This document shows, in pieces, positions 7,918-16,153 of a stretch of 17,987 nt of DNA. The DNA lies in NCBI GenBank assembly GCA_964420365.1, contig CAYQTA010000073.1, positions 1 through 17,987 of the forward strand, read 5' to 3'. Position 1 is the first letter of the stretch. Every line of letters starts with the position of its first letter. The position numbers and the translations under genes are program-made. The stretch comes from JAMOQA01 sp964420365 (GTDB lineage: Bacteria; Acidobacteriota; Polarisedimenticolia; J045). Under the pieces are notes generated by a model that was not told where the DNA came from, ran no database searches, and worked only from the letters and a program-made list of their open reading frames with translations.

Positions 7918-7945
7918 ATTTTACCAAGAACTGCCCGGCGGTCAG
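7918..7945 (-). promoter_or_regulatory. Candidate sigma-70-type promoter for the cytochrome c gene
   Basis: On the minus strand CTGACC (4 of 6 matches to the -35 consensus) and TAAAAT (5 of 6 matches to the -10) are separated by 16 bases. The -35 overlaps the stop codon of the aminotransferase gene. The -10 sits in one of the few AT-rich spots of the region. Transcription would begin near 7911, giving a leader of about 85 bases that contains the GC hairpin. This would let the cytochrome be expressed apart from the gene upstream. It is a sequence-match prediction only. Confidence 0.45.
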
Positions 7946-9681
7946 GCTCCCGGCCGGGCGGGGCCGACCACCTCTCCCGGCAGGGGAAACCACCGCAGCG
8001 GCTCGATGTCGTCGTCGAGGTGCGCCGGGCCCGGGCCGACCAGGTCGTGCCGGTCGGCGGCCGAGTCGAAGATCCGCCGGGCTTCCTCGAGGTACTCCGC
8101 GAGGGCGGTCTCCGGCTCGAGGATGTGCCGGGCCCGGTACTGGAGCTTCCCGTCCAGGTAGCGCAGGTCGTGGAGGGAGAGCAGTCCCTCCGTCCCCGGG
8201 TGCCCCCGGTGGCGCCACAGGCCGGTCTCCGGGACGAACTCGTAGTCCGGCAGGAGCTTCCATCCCTCCCGGGCGACCATGTGGACCGCCTCGAGGACGT
8301 ACTCGAAGACCGTCTCCGAGATGAAGTAGTTGAAGTTCACCCGGACCCAGCCCGGCTTGATCCCCTCGCATCCCTTCTCGATCGCCCGGCGGTAGCGGGC
8401 CGACCGCTCGAGGTCGATCCCGAGAAGCCGGTGGCCGTAGGGCCCCGCGCAGGAGCAGCCGCCCCGCGCCTGGATCCCGAACAGGTCGTTCAGGAGGGCG
8501 ACGACGAAGTTGTGGTGCAGCCAGCGGCTCCCGTGGCGGATCACGAACGAGACGATCGAGAGCCGCTTCGCGCGCGGATTCCCGAGGATCAGGATGTTCT
8601 CGTTCCCGGACCACGACTCGATCGCCCGCCGGACGAACGACTCCTCGCGCTCCTCGATCAGGTCCTCGCCGACCGCGGACTTCAGGTGGAACACGAGGCC
8701 CGCCCGGATCGACTCGATGATCGCCGGCGTCCCTCCCTCTTCCCGGTGTGCCGGGTCGGAGAGGTACGTGTGGTCGTCGAAGCTGACGTAGGAGACCGTC
8801 CCGCCCCCCGGCACCGTCGGCACGGTGTTCCGGCAAAGGCGCCTCTTGACGACGAGGACGCCCGGGGTCTGGGGGCCTCCGATGAACTTGTGCGGGGAGA
8901 TGAAGATCGCGTCCTTGTAGGCGAGGTGCCCATCCTCCCCCTCGTGGCACGGGTTCATCTCGATGCGGACGTACGGGGCCGCCGCCGCGAAGTCCCAGAA
9001 GGCGAGGGCCCCGTAGCGGTGCAGGAGGGCCGAGATGCCGTAGGTATCGGAGACGATCCCCGTGACGTTCGACGCGGCCGAGAAGCTCCCGATCCGGAGG
9101 GGCCGATCCCGGTAGCGCCCCAGCTCCTCCTCGAGGCGCGCCTGGTCGATCTGGCCGTCCTCGTCCTCCGGGATCGGGACGACGTCGGCGATCGACTCCC
9201 GCCAGGGGAGCTCGTTCGAGTGGTGCTCGTACGGCCCGATGAAGACGACCGGGCGCCGTTCCGGGGGGATGCAGTCGGTCAGCCCGTGCTCCCTGTCGAG
9301 GTCCGCCGGGATCCGCAGGTTCAGGATGTCGATCAGCTTGTTGACCGCCCCGGTCGCCCCGGAGCCGCAGAAGATGACGACGTCCTCGTCGGTTCCGCCG
9401 ACCGCCTCGAGGATGATCCGGCGGGCCTCCTCCCGGAAGCGGGTGGTCTGCAGCCCGGTGCCGGACGCCTCGGTGTGGGTGTTGGCGTAGAGGGGCATCA
9501 CCTCCTCGCGGATGAAGTCCTCGATGAAGGCGAGGCTTCGCCCCGAGGCGGTGTAGTCGGCGTAGGTCATCCGGCGGGGACCGTAGGGCCCGGGCAGGGC
9601 GCGGTCCGACCCGATGATCTCCTCGCGGATCCGTTCGATCAGCAGCTCCCCCTCGAGGCGGGGGTCCGGCTCTCGCAGCAT
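7942..9681 (-). CDS. Class-V aminotransferase / cysteine desulfurase-like PLP enzyme
   Basis: The 579-residue product has the fold-type I PLP pattern of the NifS/SufS/Csd group. This comprises the phosphate-binding stretch GSGATGAVNKL (107-117), EHHSNELPW (152-160) with His over the PLP ring, Asp230 in FWDFAAAAPY and the Schiff-base Lys265 in SPHKFIGG. RGGCSCAGPYG (406-416) places Cys409 or Cys411 where desulfurases carry their catalytic cysteine. It is longer than SufS (about 400 residues), with extra sequence mainly at the C-terminus (about 465-579). Sulfur or selenium mobilisation from an amino acid is therefore plausible, but other class-V activities are possible. The ATG at 9681 is preferred to a GTG two codons upstream because GAGGAG then lies 7 bases before the start instead of 1. 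No Fe-S assembly genes are nearby; the cytochrome gene follows 115 bases downstream. Confidence 0.87.
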   Translation of the reverse strand: MLREPDPRLEGELLIERIREEIIGSDRALPGPYGPRRMTYADYTASGRSLAFIEDFIREEVMPLYANTHTEASGTGLQTTRFREEARRIILEAVGGTDEDVVIFCGSGATGAVNKLIDILNLRIPADLDREHGLTDCIPPERRPVVFIGPYEHHSNELPWRESIADVVPIPEDEDGQIDQARLEEELGRYRDRPLRIGSFSAASNVTGIVSDTYGISALLHRYGALAFWDFAAAAPYVRIEMNPCHEGEDGHLAYKDAIFISPHKFIGGPQTPGVLVVKRRLCRNTVPTVPGGGTVSYVSFDDHTYLSDPAHREEGGTPAIIESIRAGLVFHLKSAVGEDLIEEREESFVRRAIESWSGNENILILGNPRAKRLSIVSFVIRHGSRWLHHNFVVALLNDLFGIQARGGCSCAGPYGHRLLGIDLERSARYRRAIEKGCEGIKPGWVRVNFNYFISETVFEYVLEAVHMVAREGWKLLPDYEFVPETGLWRHRGHPGTEGLLSLHDLRYLDGKLQYRARHILEPETALAEYLEEARRIFDSAADRHDLVGPGPAHLDDDIEPLRWFPLPGEVVGPARPGA

Positions 9682-9798
9682 CGGCACGCTCCTCGTCCCG
9701 GCACCGGGTCCGCTCGCGCGGCCCGGTCCCGGAACACCCCCATTCTAGGCGCACCGGGAGGACCGGGGGCGGGCGGGAACGCGGGGGGCCGCGAGGGG

Positions 9799-12297
9799 TC
9801 AGGGGAACACCGGCGGAAGCTCCGTCACCGAGGCGCCGGCCTCGCGGGCGAGGAGGCTCGCGAGGTCCGGGTGGCAGGTGAGGACGAGGACCTGGAGCTC
9901 CCGGCCGACCGCGGCGAGGACGCGGGCGGCGGCGGCGCGGCGTTCCGGGTCGAAATCCACGAGGACGTCGTCGAGGACGAGGGGGGGCGCCGGGCCGCGG
10001 CGGGCCACGTCGACGGCGAGGGCGAGGCGCAGCGCCAGCCAGAGCTGCTCGCGCGTGCCCCGGGAGAGCCGGTCCGGCGCGAGCGCCTCGCCCGCGCGTC
10101 CGGCGATCTCGAGGCCCTCCCCGTCTTCCCGTGGACGGACCGCCGGGTGCCGGCCCCCGGTCATCCGCGCGAGCCATTCCGAGGCGCGGCGGAGCACCGC
10201 CGGCTGGTGCCGCTCCCGGAACCGGCGGAGGGCCTCCCGGGCGAGGGCCTCGCCCAGGGCGAGCCGCTGCCAGGCGGCGACCGTCTCCGCGAGGTCCGCC
10301 TCCACCGCCCGCAGCTCCTGCTCGAGGGCCGGCAGGTCCGCGTCCCCCTCGAGGCGGCGGCGCTCCGCCTCGAGCCCCCCGAGCCGGCGGTGCCGCTCCC
10401 CGGCCATCTCGTCGATCTCCCGGAGGCGCGCCTCGATCGCCTCCAGCTCCGCCCGGCGCGCGTCCGCGTCCCCCTCCGCCAGCTCCCGCTCGACCGCGGC
10501 CCGGTCCCTGCCGGCGAGCAGCCGCTCCTCCTGCCGCTCCAGCTCCCGGAGGCGCGCGTCGATCTCGCGGGCCCGCTCCCGGGCCTCCCGGTCGGCGGCG
10601 ATCCGTTCCCGGAGCGTCACCAGGGCGGCGGACAGCGCGGGAAAGGGGTCGGCCTCCTCGACGTCGACGCCGGCATCCGCCCGGGCGAGCAGGCGGGCCG
10701 TGGCCGCGCACCACCTGGCGACCCGCTCCCGGCGCGCCGCCAGGTCGGCCCCGATCCGGGCGGCCTCGGCGAGGGCGGCCCGGGCCTCCCGCGCCCGGTC
10801 GAGGAACGCGAGGAGCCCGTCCACGCCGTCGACCGCCGGCAGGCCGTGCTCGCCGAGGAACGCGTCCCACGCGGCGTCCGCCTCCCGCACGTCCTCCTCT
10901 GCCCGGCGGACGGCCTCCTCGGCGCCCTGGCGCTCCCGGGCGGCCGCCTCCCGGCGGGCCGTCTCCTCCCGGCCCGCCGCCCGGCGGCGCCACGCGAGAC
11001 CGAGCCCCGCCGCTGCCGCGATCGCCGCGACGAGCAGGGCGAGCGCTCCCGCGAGCCGCTCGCCCGCTCCCGCGACGAGCCAGGCCCCGGCGAGCACCGC
11101 GAGGGCCGCGACCGGCCACGAGACCCACTCGAGCAGGGCGGGCCCCACCCGGGAGGCTCCCTCGAGCACGACCCGCTCCCGCTCCCGGGCGGCCTCGGCG
11201 GCGGTCCGGGCCTCCCGCAGCCGCTCGCGGGCCTCCTCCCGGGCCCGGCTGCGACGGAGTCCCTCCCCCCGAAGGAGGTCCGCGGGAGGGAGGGCCCGGA
11301 GGCGCCCGGCGTCCCAGCCATCCCCCAGGGCCGCGAGCAGCTCCGCGGCCCGGGCCGCTGCCCGGGCGCGGCGAGGCTCGAGGTCGAGCGCCTCGTCCCG
11401 GGCCGCCCGGGCGGCGGACTCCTCCCGGGCGAGGCCCTCCGCCTCCGCGGCGAGCGCGTCGAGCCGGTCGTCGAGGACGAGGGCCGCCCGCTCCCGCCGC
11501 AGGTCGTCCGCCGGGCCGCGGACCTCCGCGAGTCCCGCCACCGCCCCGAGGAACTCCCGCCGCGCGACGAGTCGCTTCCGTTCCTCCTCGAGGTCGGCGA
11601 TCTCGCGGGCGAGGGCCCGCTCCTCGCCCCGGTCCGCCGCGGCCCGGGCGGCCGCCCGGAGGTCGCCCAGCCGGGCCGCCAGCTCCGCGCGACGCTCGAG
11701 GAGGCGCTTCAACCGGCAGTCCCCCCGGGGCGCGGCCAGCTCCCGCGCCCGGTCGGCGAGTTCCTTCGCCAGCTCCCGGGCGCCGGCCCCGGCGCCGGTC
11801 AGGCCGGCCGCGAGGAGCCTCCCCTCGAGCGACTCCCCGCCGAGGCGGCCGATCTCGGCCATGTCCGCGAGGTCGAAGAAGAAGACGCGCTCGAAGAGGT
11901 CGAGGGTCGTCCCCCCGAGGAGCGCGGCCAGGTCGGCGGCGTCCCCCTCCGTGCCGTCCGGGCGGACGAGCCGGAAGTCCCGGCGGCTGCCGGCAACGCG
12001 CTTGGCGAGGCGCCAGCTCCCGCCGGGCCCGTCGAGCTCGAGTTCCCCGCCGGCGTCCCCCCCGCGCAGGGGAGGCAGGGGAGGGTTCACGCCGCGCCCG
12101 GCCCAGGGGGCGAACAGCATCCAGCGCAGGAACGCGAGGAGGGTCGACTTGCCGGCCTCGTTGGGCCCGGCGATCACCTGGACGGCGGGGGAGAGCGGCC
12201 CGAGCGCGAGCCCCCGGTGGATCCCGAACCCGTCGACCCGGAGGGACCGGATCCGCACGGGGGTAGGGGCCGGGGCGCCGCGGGTCTCCCCGCTCAC
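9799..12297 (-). CDS. SMC/Rad50-like AAA ATPase with membrane hairpin, YhaN-like
   Basis: The 832-residue protein has Walker A GPNEAGKS (44-51) near its N-terminus. Long Glu/Arg/Ala coiled coils flank a central hydrophobic hairpin (about 393-411 and 414-436). At the C-terminus are an ABC-type signature LSRGTREQ (744-751), Walker B LVLDDVLVDFD (773-783) and an H-loop-like LTCHPD (806-811). This is the head-coil-head layout of SbcC/Rad50, but the centre carries two membrane helices instead of the CXXC zinc hook. That layout resembles Bacillus YhaN. The GTG start at 12297 overlaps the stop codon of the phosphoesterase gene (GTGA), with GGAGG 8 bases upstream, so translation is probably coupled. 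Together with that nuclease it may process DNA ends at the membrane. The frame stays open far upstream into unrelated coding sequence, so the overlap and the start of homology decide the start. Confidence 0.88.
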   Translation of the reverse strand: MSGETRGAPAPTPVRIRSLRVDGFGIHRGLALGPLSPAVQVIAGPNEAGKSTLLAFLRWMLFAPWAGRGVNPPLPPLRGGDAGGELELDGPGGSWRLAKRVAGSRRDFRLVRPDGTEGDAADLAALLGGTTLDLFERVFFFDLADMAEIGRLGGESLEGRLLAAGLTGAGAGARELAKELADRARELAAPRGDCRLKRLLERRAELAARLGDLRAAARAAADRGEERALAREIADLEEERKRLVARREFLGAVAGLAEVRGPADDLRRERAALVLDDRLDALAAEAEGLAREESAARAARDEALDLEPRRARAAARAAELLAALGDGWDAGRLRALPPADLLRGEGLRRSRAREEARERLREARTAAEAARERERVVLEGASRVGPALLEWVSWPVAALAVLAGAWLVAGAGERLAGALALLVAAIAAAAGLGLAWRRRAAGREETARREAAARERQGAEEAVRRAEEDVREADAAWDAFLGEHGLPAVDGVDGLLAFLDRAREARAALAEAARIGADLAARRERVARWCAATARLLARADAGVDVEEADPFPALSAALVTLRERIAADREARERAREIDARLRELERQEERLLAGRDRAAVERELAEGDADARRAELEAIEARLREIDEMAGERHRRLGGLEAERRRLEGDADLPALEQELRAVEADLAETVAAWQRLALGEALAREALRRFRERHQPAVLRRASEWLARMTGGRHPAVRPREDGEGLEIAGRAGEALAPDRLSRGTREQLWLALRLALAVDVARRGPAPPLVLDDVLVDFDPERRAAAARVLAAVGRELQVLVLTCHPDLASLLAREAGASVTELPPVFP

Positions 12298-13649
12298 CGC
12301 GCGTCCTCCCCGCCGCCCGGCTCGCCGTCCCCGGCGTCCGCGTCGCCGCCGACCAGGCGGGCGAGGACCGCCGCGCCCGCCTCGAGGAGCTCGTCCGGGC
12401 CCGGCGAGGGGAGGGCGTCCCCGAGCGCCCGCCGGACCGGGCCCAGCCGCGGCATCCGGCCGGCGACCTCCCGGGCGAGCCGCCCGGCCGCCTCCGGGTC
12501 GTCGCGCAGCTCGGCGAGGAGGGCCGCCAGCTCGCCCGCCAGGTCCCGCCGGCCGGCGAGGTCCCGGGGATCGCCGGCGGGCGCGAGGCGAATCCCGGCC
12601 CAGGCGAGGTCGGCGGGGGCGGCCTCCCGCAGCTCGGCGAGGAGGTCGGCGGCGCGGCCGGGGGCGAGCAGCGGGGACCCGGCCCCGGCGACCCGGACCC
12701 GGGCCCGGGCGATCACCGCGCGGCCGTCGGCGGCGTCGAGGAGCCCGCGTCCCGCCTCCTCGAGCCGGTCGAGCAGCTCCTCCGGGGCCTCGCCCTCCGG
12801 GACCTCGACGGTGACCTCCTCGAAGCGGACCCGGTCGAGGGGCCGGAACCCGGCGTCGACCACCCGGCCATCCTCCACCTCGACGAGCATGCCCCCCTTG
12901 GCCCCCCGCTCGCTCGGCTTGAAGCTGCGCCCCTGGGTGTCGCCCGGGTAGACGACGAACGTCTCCCCCCGCTCGACCACCTGCCGCCGGTGCACGTGCC
13001 CGAGGGCCCAGTACCCGTACCCGGTCGCGAGCAGGTCCTCGCGGCGGCACGGGGCGTAGGGATCGTGGCCCTCGATCCCGGCGAGGTTCGCGTGGAGCAG
13101 CCCGATCTCGAGGGGCCGGGTCCCCGGGGGGCCCGCCGGGAGCGGGGCGTCCCCCGGGAGGGGAACGGTGCCCGCCGCGGGGAAGCGGGCCGCGAGGTTC
13201 CGGGTCTCCCGGGGGCGGCCGTGGCTCGCCCCGTGCACGAGGGCGACGGTCGCGCCGTCGCGGACGGCCGCGGCGGTGGCGGGACGCCCCCCGGGAAAGA
13301 GCGTGACGCCGTCGATCGGCCCGGGGAGGACGGCGGCCGGGTCCTCCACCGGGTCGTGGTTGCCGAGGACGAGGAACGAGGGGATCCCGTCCCGGGCCAG
13401 CTCCGCGAGGACCCGGCGCAACCGGAGCGCGGCCCGGAGGCCCCGTTCGGGCCCGTCGTAGAGGTCGCCGGCGAGGAGCACGAACGCGACGTCCTCGGCC
13501 CGGGCGAGGCGGGCGATCTCGTCGAGGACGCCGAGGGAGGCGTCCCGCAGCCGCTCCGCCCAGCCCGCCCCGCCGGGCAGGGAACCGACCCCCTCGAACG
13601 GGGTGTCGAGGTGCAGGTCGGCGACGTGCAGGAACCGGAAGCGGGCCAT
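12294..13649 (-). CDS. Mre11/SbcD-type metallophosphoesterase, YhaO-like nuclease
   Basis: The 451-residue product carries the full calcineurin-like metal site of the SbcD/Mre11 family: DLHLD (Asp11, His13), GDLYDG (Asp62), GNHDP (Asn97, His98, Asp99), LLHANL (His186) and GHVHRRQ (His218, His220). A C-terminal region (about 250-451) rich in Ala, Glu and Leu replaces the capping domain. Family members are manganese-dependent exo/endonucleases that partner with a Rad50/SbcC-like ATPase, and exactly such a gene follows with a GTGA overlap. The ATG at 13649 starts two residues before the first conserved strand. The longer open frame (to 14003) overlaps the divergent hydrolase gene and has no family sequence. 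No good Shine-Dalgarno precedes this ATG; a TTG three codons earlier is an alternative. The pair reads as a two-gene operon transcribed from the divergent gap at 13650-13764. Confidence 0.92.
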   Translation of the reverse strand: MARFRFLHVADLHLDTPFEGVGSLPGGAGWAERLRDASLGVLDEIARLARAEDVAFVLLAGDLYDGPERGLRAALRLRRVLAELARDGIPSFLVLGNHDPVEDPAAVLPGPIDGVTLFPGGRPATAAAVRDGATVALVHGASHGRPRETRNLAARFPAAGTVPLPGDAPLPAGPPGTRPLEIGLLHANLAGIEGHDPYAPCRREDLLATGYGYWALGHVHRRQVVERGETFVVYPGDTQGRSFKPSERGAKGGMLVEVEDGRVVDAGFRPLDRVRFEEVTVEVPEGEAPEELLDRLEEAGRGLLDAADGRAVIARARVRVAGAGSPLLAPGRAADLLAELREAAPADLAWAGIRLAPAGDPRDLAGRRDLAGELAALLAELRDDPEAAGRLAREVAGRMPRLGPVRRALGDALPSPGPDELLEAGAAVLARLVGGDADAGDGEPGGGEDAR

Positions 13650-13764
13650 CGCGGCCAAGTGAACCAGCCCCGCGCCCCCGCGGCAACCGCCCGCTTCCGG
13701 GCGAGGGAGGCCCGGCGTACCTTTCCGGTGCCGGGGCCGCCGTCCGTCCCGGGGGAGGTCCGCC
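13650..13764. promoter_or_regulatory. Divergent intergenic gap, probable promoters for both sides
   Basis: This 115-base gap lies between the starts of the phosphoesterase (minus) and the secreted hydrolase (plus), so it must hold promoters or leaders for both. The only AT-leaning spot is around 13718-13726 (TACCTTTCC), which is a poor -10 match, and no convincing -35/-10 pair was found. The strong ribosome site GGGGGAGGT at 13751-13759 belongs to the plus-strand gene. Confidence 0.35.
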
Positions 13765-16071
13765 ATGTCCCGTCGTCCCTTCCTGCCGCGCGCCGCGCGC
13801 GGCCTCGCCTTCCTGCCCTGCCTCGCCGGCCTCGCGCTCGGCCTCGCCGCGCCGGTCCTTGCCGACCACGTCGTCTCCGGGAGGGTGACGTCCGAGGAGA
13901 CCGGGGAACCGCTCGCCGGGATCACGGTCGGCCTCACCCGGGCGGACTCGTGCGCCGGGCTGCGACCCGACCAGCGGATCCCGGTCGAGGCGACCGGCGT
14001 CACCGACGAGGACGGCGTCTACCGGATCCCGGTCGACGAGACCGCCCCCGGCGTCGACCGGCTCTACGTGTTCACCAGCCACGAGACGGTCTTCAACGAG
14101 GCCTGGCCGGCGACCGACACCCACGCGATGGTCCCCTGGAAGGTCGACGTCGACGACCCCGCCGTGCAGACCGTCGACGCCGCCGGCGGCGACGTGGAGA
14201 ACGTCGACTTCCAGGTCGCCTCCTCGAGGCGCACCGAGTACGTCCTGATGCGGGACGGGGTCACCCACCTCGGGACCGACGTCTGGCTCCCCTCGCGGAT
14301 CCCCGGGATGAGCTGGGACACGCTGCTCAAGCGCACGCCGTACGGGCGCGACACCCCGCCCCGGATGTTCATCGACGGCGACTACGCGGTCGTGATCAAC
14401 TCGACGCGCGGCCGGGAGGACTCCGAGGGGGAGGACAACGTCTTCGACGACGACGGCTGGCTCGAGAACCAGGACGGCTACGACACCGTCGAGTGGATCG
14501 CGGAGCAGCCCTGGTCGACGGGGAGGATCTGCACCTTCGGCGGGTCGGCCCCCGGCATCACCCAGTACCTGGTCGCCGGCGCGGCCCCGCCGCACCTCGT
14601 CTGCTGCGTCGCCGAGATCGCCTCCGCGAACTTCTACCACCACATGAACTACCCCGGCGGGGAGTTCCGCAAGCACATGGTGGAGACCTGGCTCGAGGGG
14701 CAGGGGTCCACCCACAAGCTCGACGAGATCTGGGCCCACCCGGACGAGGACGAGTACTGGGACCGCCGCAACCTGATGAACCGCCTCGACCACGTCGTCG
14801 TGCCGATCCTGCACATCGGCGGCTGGTACGACATCTTCAGCCAGGGAACCCTCGACTTCTTCCACCACCTGCAGAACGAGGGGGGGGAGGGCGCCCGCTT
14901 CAACCAGAAGCTCGTCATCGGGCCCTGGATCCACGGGCTGTACGCGAGCCCCTGGCAGGGGGAGCTCCAGTACCCCTGGAACAGCGTCTTCGCCGACTAC
15001 GCCGAGACCGTGATGAAGTGGTACGACTTCTGGCTCCGGGGCGAGGACAACGGGATCCTGGACGAGCCGCCGGCCCGCTACTACGTCATGGGCCCCGGCA
15101 TGCCCGAGGCCGCCTCGGCCCCGGGCAACGCGTGGCGCCTCGGCGACGACTGGCCGCCCCCCGGCGAGGAGCGGGCGTACTACCTGCACCCGGGCGGGCT
15201 TCTCTCGACCGAGCCGCCGCCCGCCGGCGGCGCCTTCGCCGAGTACGTGTCGGACCCGGACGACCCGGTGCCGACCCGGGGCGGGTCGAACCTCTACGAC
15301 GACATCGGCCAGGGCCCGATGGACCAGCGCCCCGTCGACGACCGCGCCGACGTGCTGACCTGGCAGACCCCGGCCCTCGCGGAGCCGCTGGAGATCTCGG
15401 GCCCGGTCCGCCTCGAGCTGTGGGCCTCGTCCGACCGGACCGACACCGACTGGGTCGTCAAGCTCGAGGACGTCTACCCGGACGGGCGGGCGATGCTGGT
15501 GACCGACCTCGTCCTGATGGGCCGCCACCGGGTGAGCTTCCGGCAGGAGGACCTGCTCGTCCCCGGCGAGATCCACCACTTCACCGTACGCCTCTGGGAC
15601 ACGTCGATCACGCTGCCGGCGGGACACGCGCTGCGGGTCGCGATCGCCTCGTCCAACTGGCCCCGCTTCCGGATGAACCCCCAGACCGGCGAACCGTTCC
15701 ACCAGGAGACCGGCAGCGAGGTCGCGACCAACCGGGTCTACCAGGACGCGGACCACCCGACGCGCCTCGTCGTCTCCGTCGTCGACCCGGCGGCCGTCAC
15801 CGGCTGCCGCCCGGGGGCGCACGTCACCGGGCTCGGGGTCGAGAAGCTGGACGGGGGGGACCGGATCCGGCTCTCGTGGGACCCGGTCGAGGACGACTGC
15901 CACCGCCGCTACCGCGTCTACGCGGGCGACCGCGCTCCCTGGCCATGGATCGTCCGGAACCGGGTCGGCGCGACCGGGGCGACGACGTTCGAGACCGACC
16001 ACGACGCGATCTTCTGGCAGGTCGTCAGCGAGGGCACCGACGGCGGCAACGGTCCCCACGGCAGTCCCTGA
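13765..16071 (+). CDS. Secreted CocE/NonD-family (X-Pro dipeptidyl-peptidase-like) hydrolase
   Basis: The 768-residue product has a signal peptide (hydrophobic 14-32, likely cleavage after VLA at 33). A carboxypeptidase-regulatory-like beta domain (about 36-150) follows, then the alpha/beta-hydrolase core. The catalytic triad can be placed on Ser261 in FGGSAPGI, Asp356 in GGWYDIF and His390 in GPWIHG, all in the order and spacing of CocE-type acyl hydrolases and X-Pro peptidases. The nucleophile elbow is GGSAPG, where the family more often has GxSYxG. A jelly-roll C-terminal domain (about 470-690; LWASSDRTDTDWVVKLEDVYPDG) is typical of the family. A short Fn3-like tail follows (about 690-768). 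It probably hydrolyses esters, amides or Pro-containing peptides outside the cytoplasm. The ATG follows GGGGGAGGT by 5 bases. A CocE-like esterase or glutaryl-7-ACA acylase are alternatives to a peptidase. Confidence 0.9.
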   Translation: MSRRPFLPRAARGLAFLPCLAGLALGLAAPVLADHVVSGRVTSEETGEPLAGITVGLTRADSCAGLRPDQRIPVEATGVTDEDGVYRIPVDETAPGVDRLYVFTSHETVFNEAWPATDTHAMVPWKVDVDDPAVQTVDAAGGDVENVDFQVASSRRTEYVLMRDGVTHLGTDVWLPSRIPGMSWDTLLKRTPYGRDTPPRMFIDGDYAVVINSTRGREDSEGEDNVFDDDGWLENQDGYDTVEWIAEQPWSTGRICTFGGSAPGITQYLVAGAAPPHLVCCVAEIASANFYHHMNYPGGEFRKHMVETWLEGQGSTHKLDEIWAHPDEDEYWDRRNLMNRLDHVVVPILHIGGWYDIFSQGTLDFFHHLQNEGGEGARFNQKLVIGPWIHGLYASPWQGELQYPWNSVFADYAETVMKWYDFWLRGEDNGILDEPPARYYVMGPGMPEAASAPGNAWRLGDDWPPPGEERAYYLHPGGLLSTEPPPAGGAFAEYVSDPDDPVPTRGGSNLYDDIGQGPMDQRPVDDRADVLTWQTPALAEPLEISGPVRLELWASSDRTDTDWVVKLEDVYPDGRAMLVTDLVLMGRHRVSFRQEDLLVPGEIHHFTVRLWDTSITLPAGHALRVAIASSNWPRFRMNPQTGEPFHQETGSEVATNRVYQDADHPTRLVVSVVDPAAVTGCRPGAHVTGLGVEKLDGGDRIRLSWDPVEDDCHRRYRVYAGDRAPWPWIVRNRVGATGATTFETDHDAIFWQVVSEGTDGGNGPHGSP

Positions 16072-16153
16072 CGCCGCCGGCTTGCCCGCGGGCGCACTCG
16101 ATCCCATGAGAGGGACCGCCGGGGATGTGCCCCCGGGGAAAGGAGCCCACCCG

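Noticed and set aside
9682..9798. TAGAAT on the minus strand as a promoter for the aminotransferase gene.
   Set aside because: Five of six matches to a -10, but the sequence 15-19 bases upstream is C-rich with no -35 resemblance, so it is not reported as a feature.
8020..12951. A plus-strand open frame of 1643 codons.
   Set aside because: It lies opposite the aminotransferase and ATPase genes, has no recognisable domain and is a composition artefact; both minus-strand genes have catalytic motifs and ribosome sites.
13650..14003. N-terminal extension of the phosphoesterase by up to 118 codons.
   Set aside because: It would overlap the divergent hydrolase gene and its signal peptide, and lacks family sequence; homology begins right after the ATG at 13649.
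12990..16109. A plus-strand open frame of 1039 codons overlapping the secreted hydrolase in another frame.
   Set aside because: Arg/Pro/Asp-rich with no motifs; the frame from 13765 has a signal peptide, catalytic triad and ribosome site.
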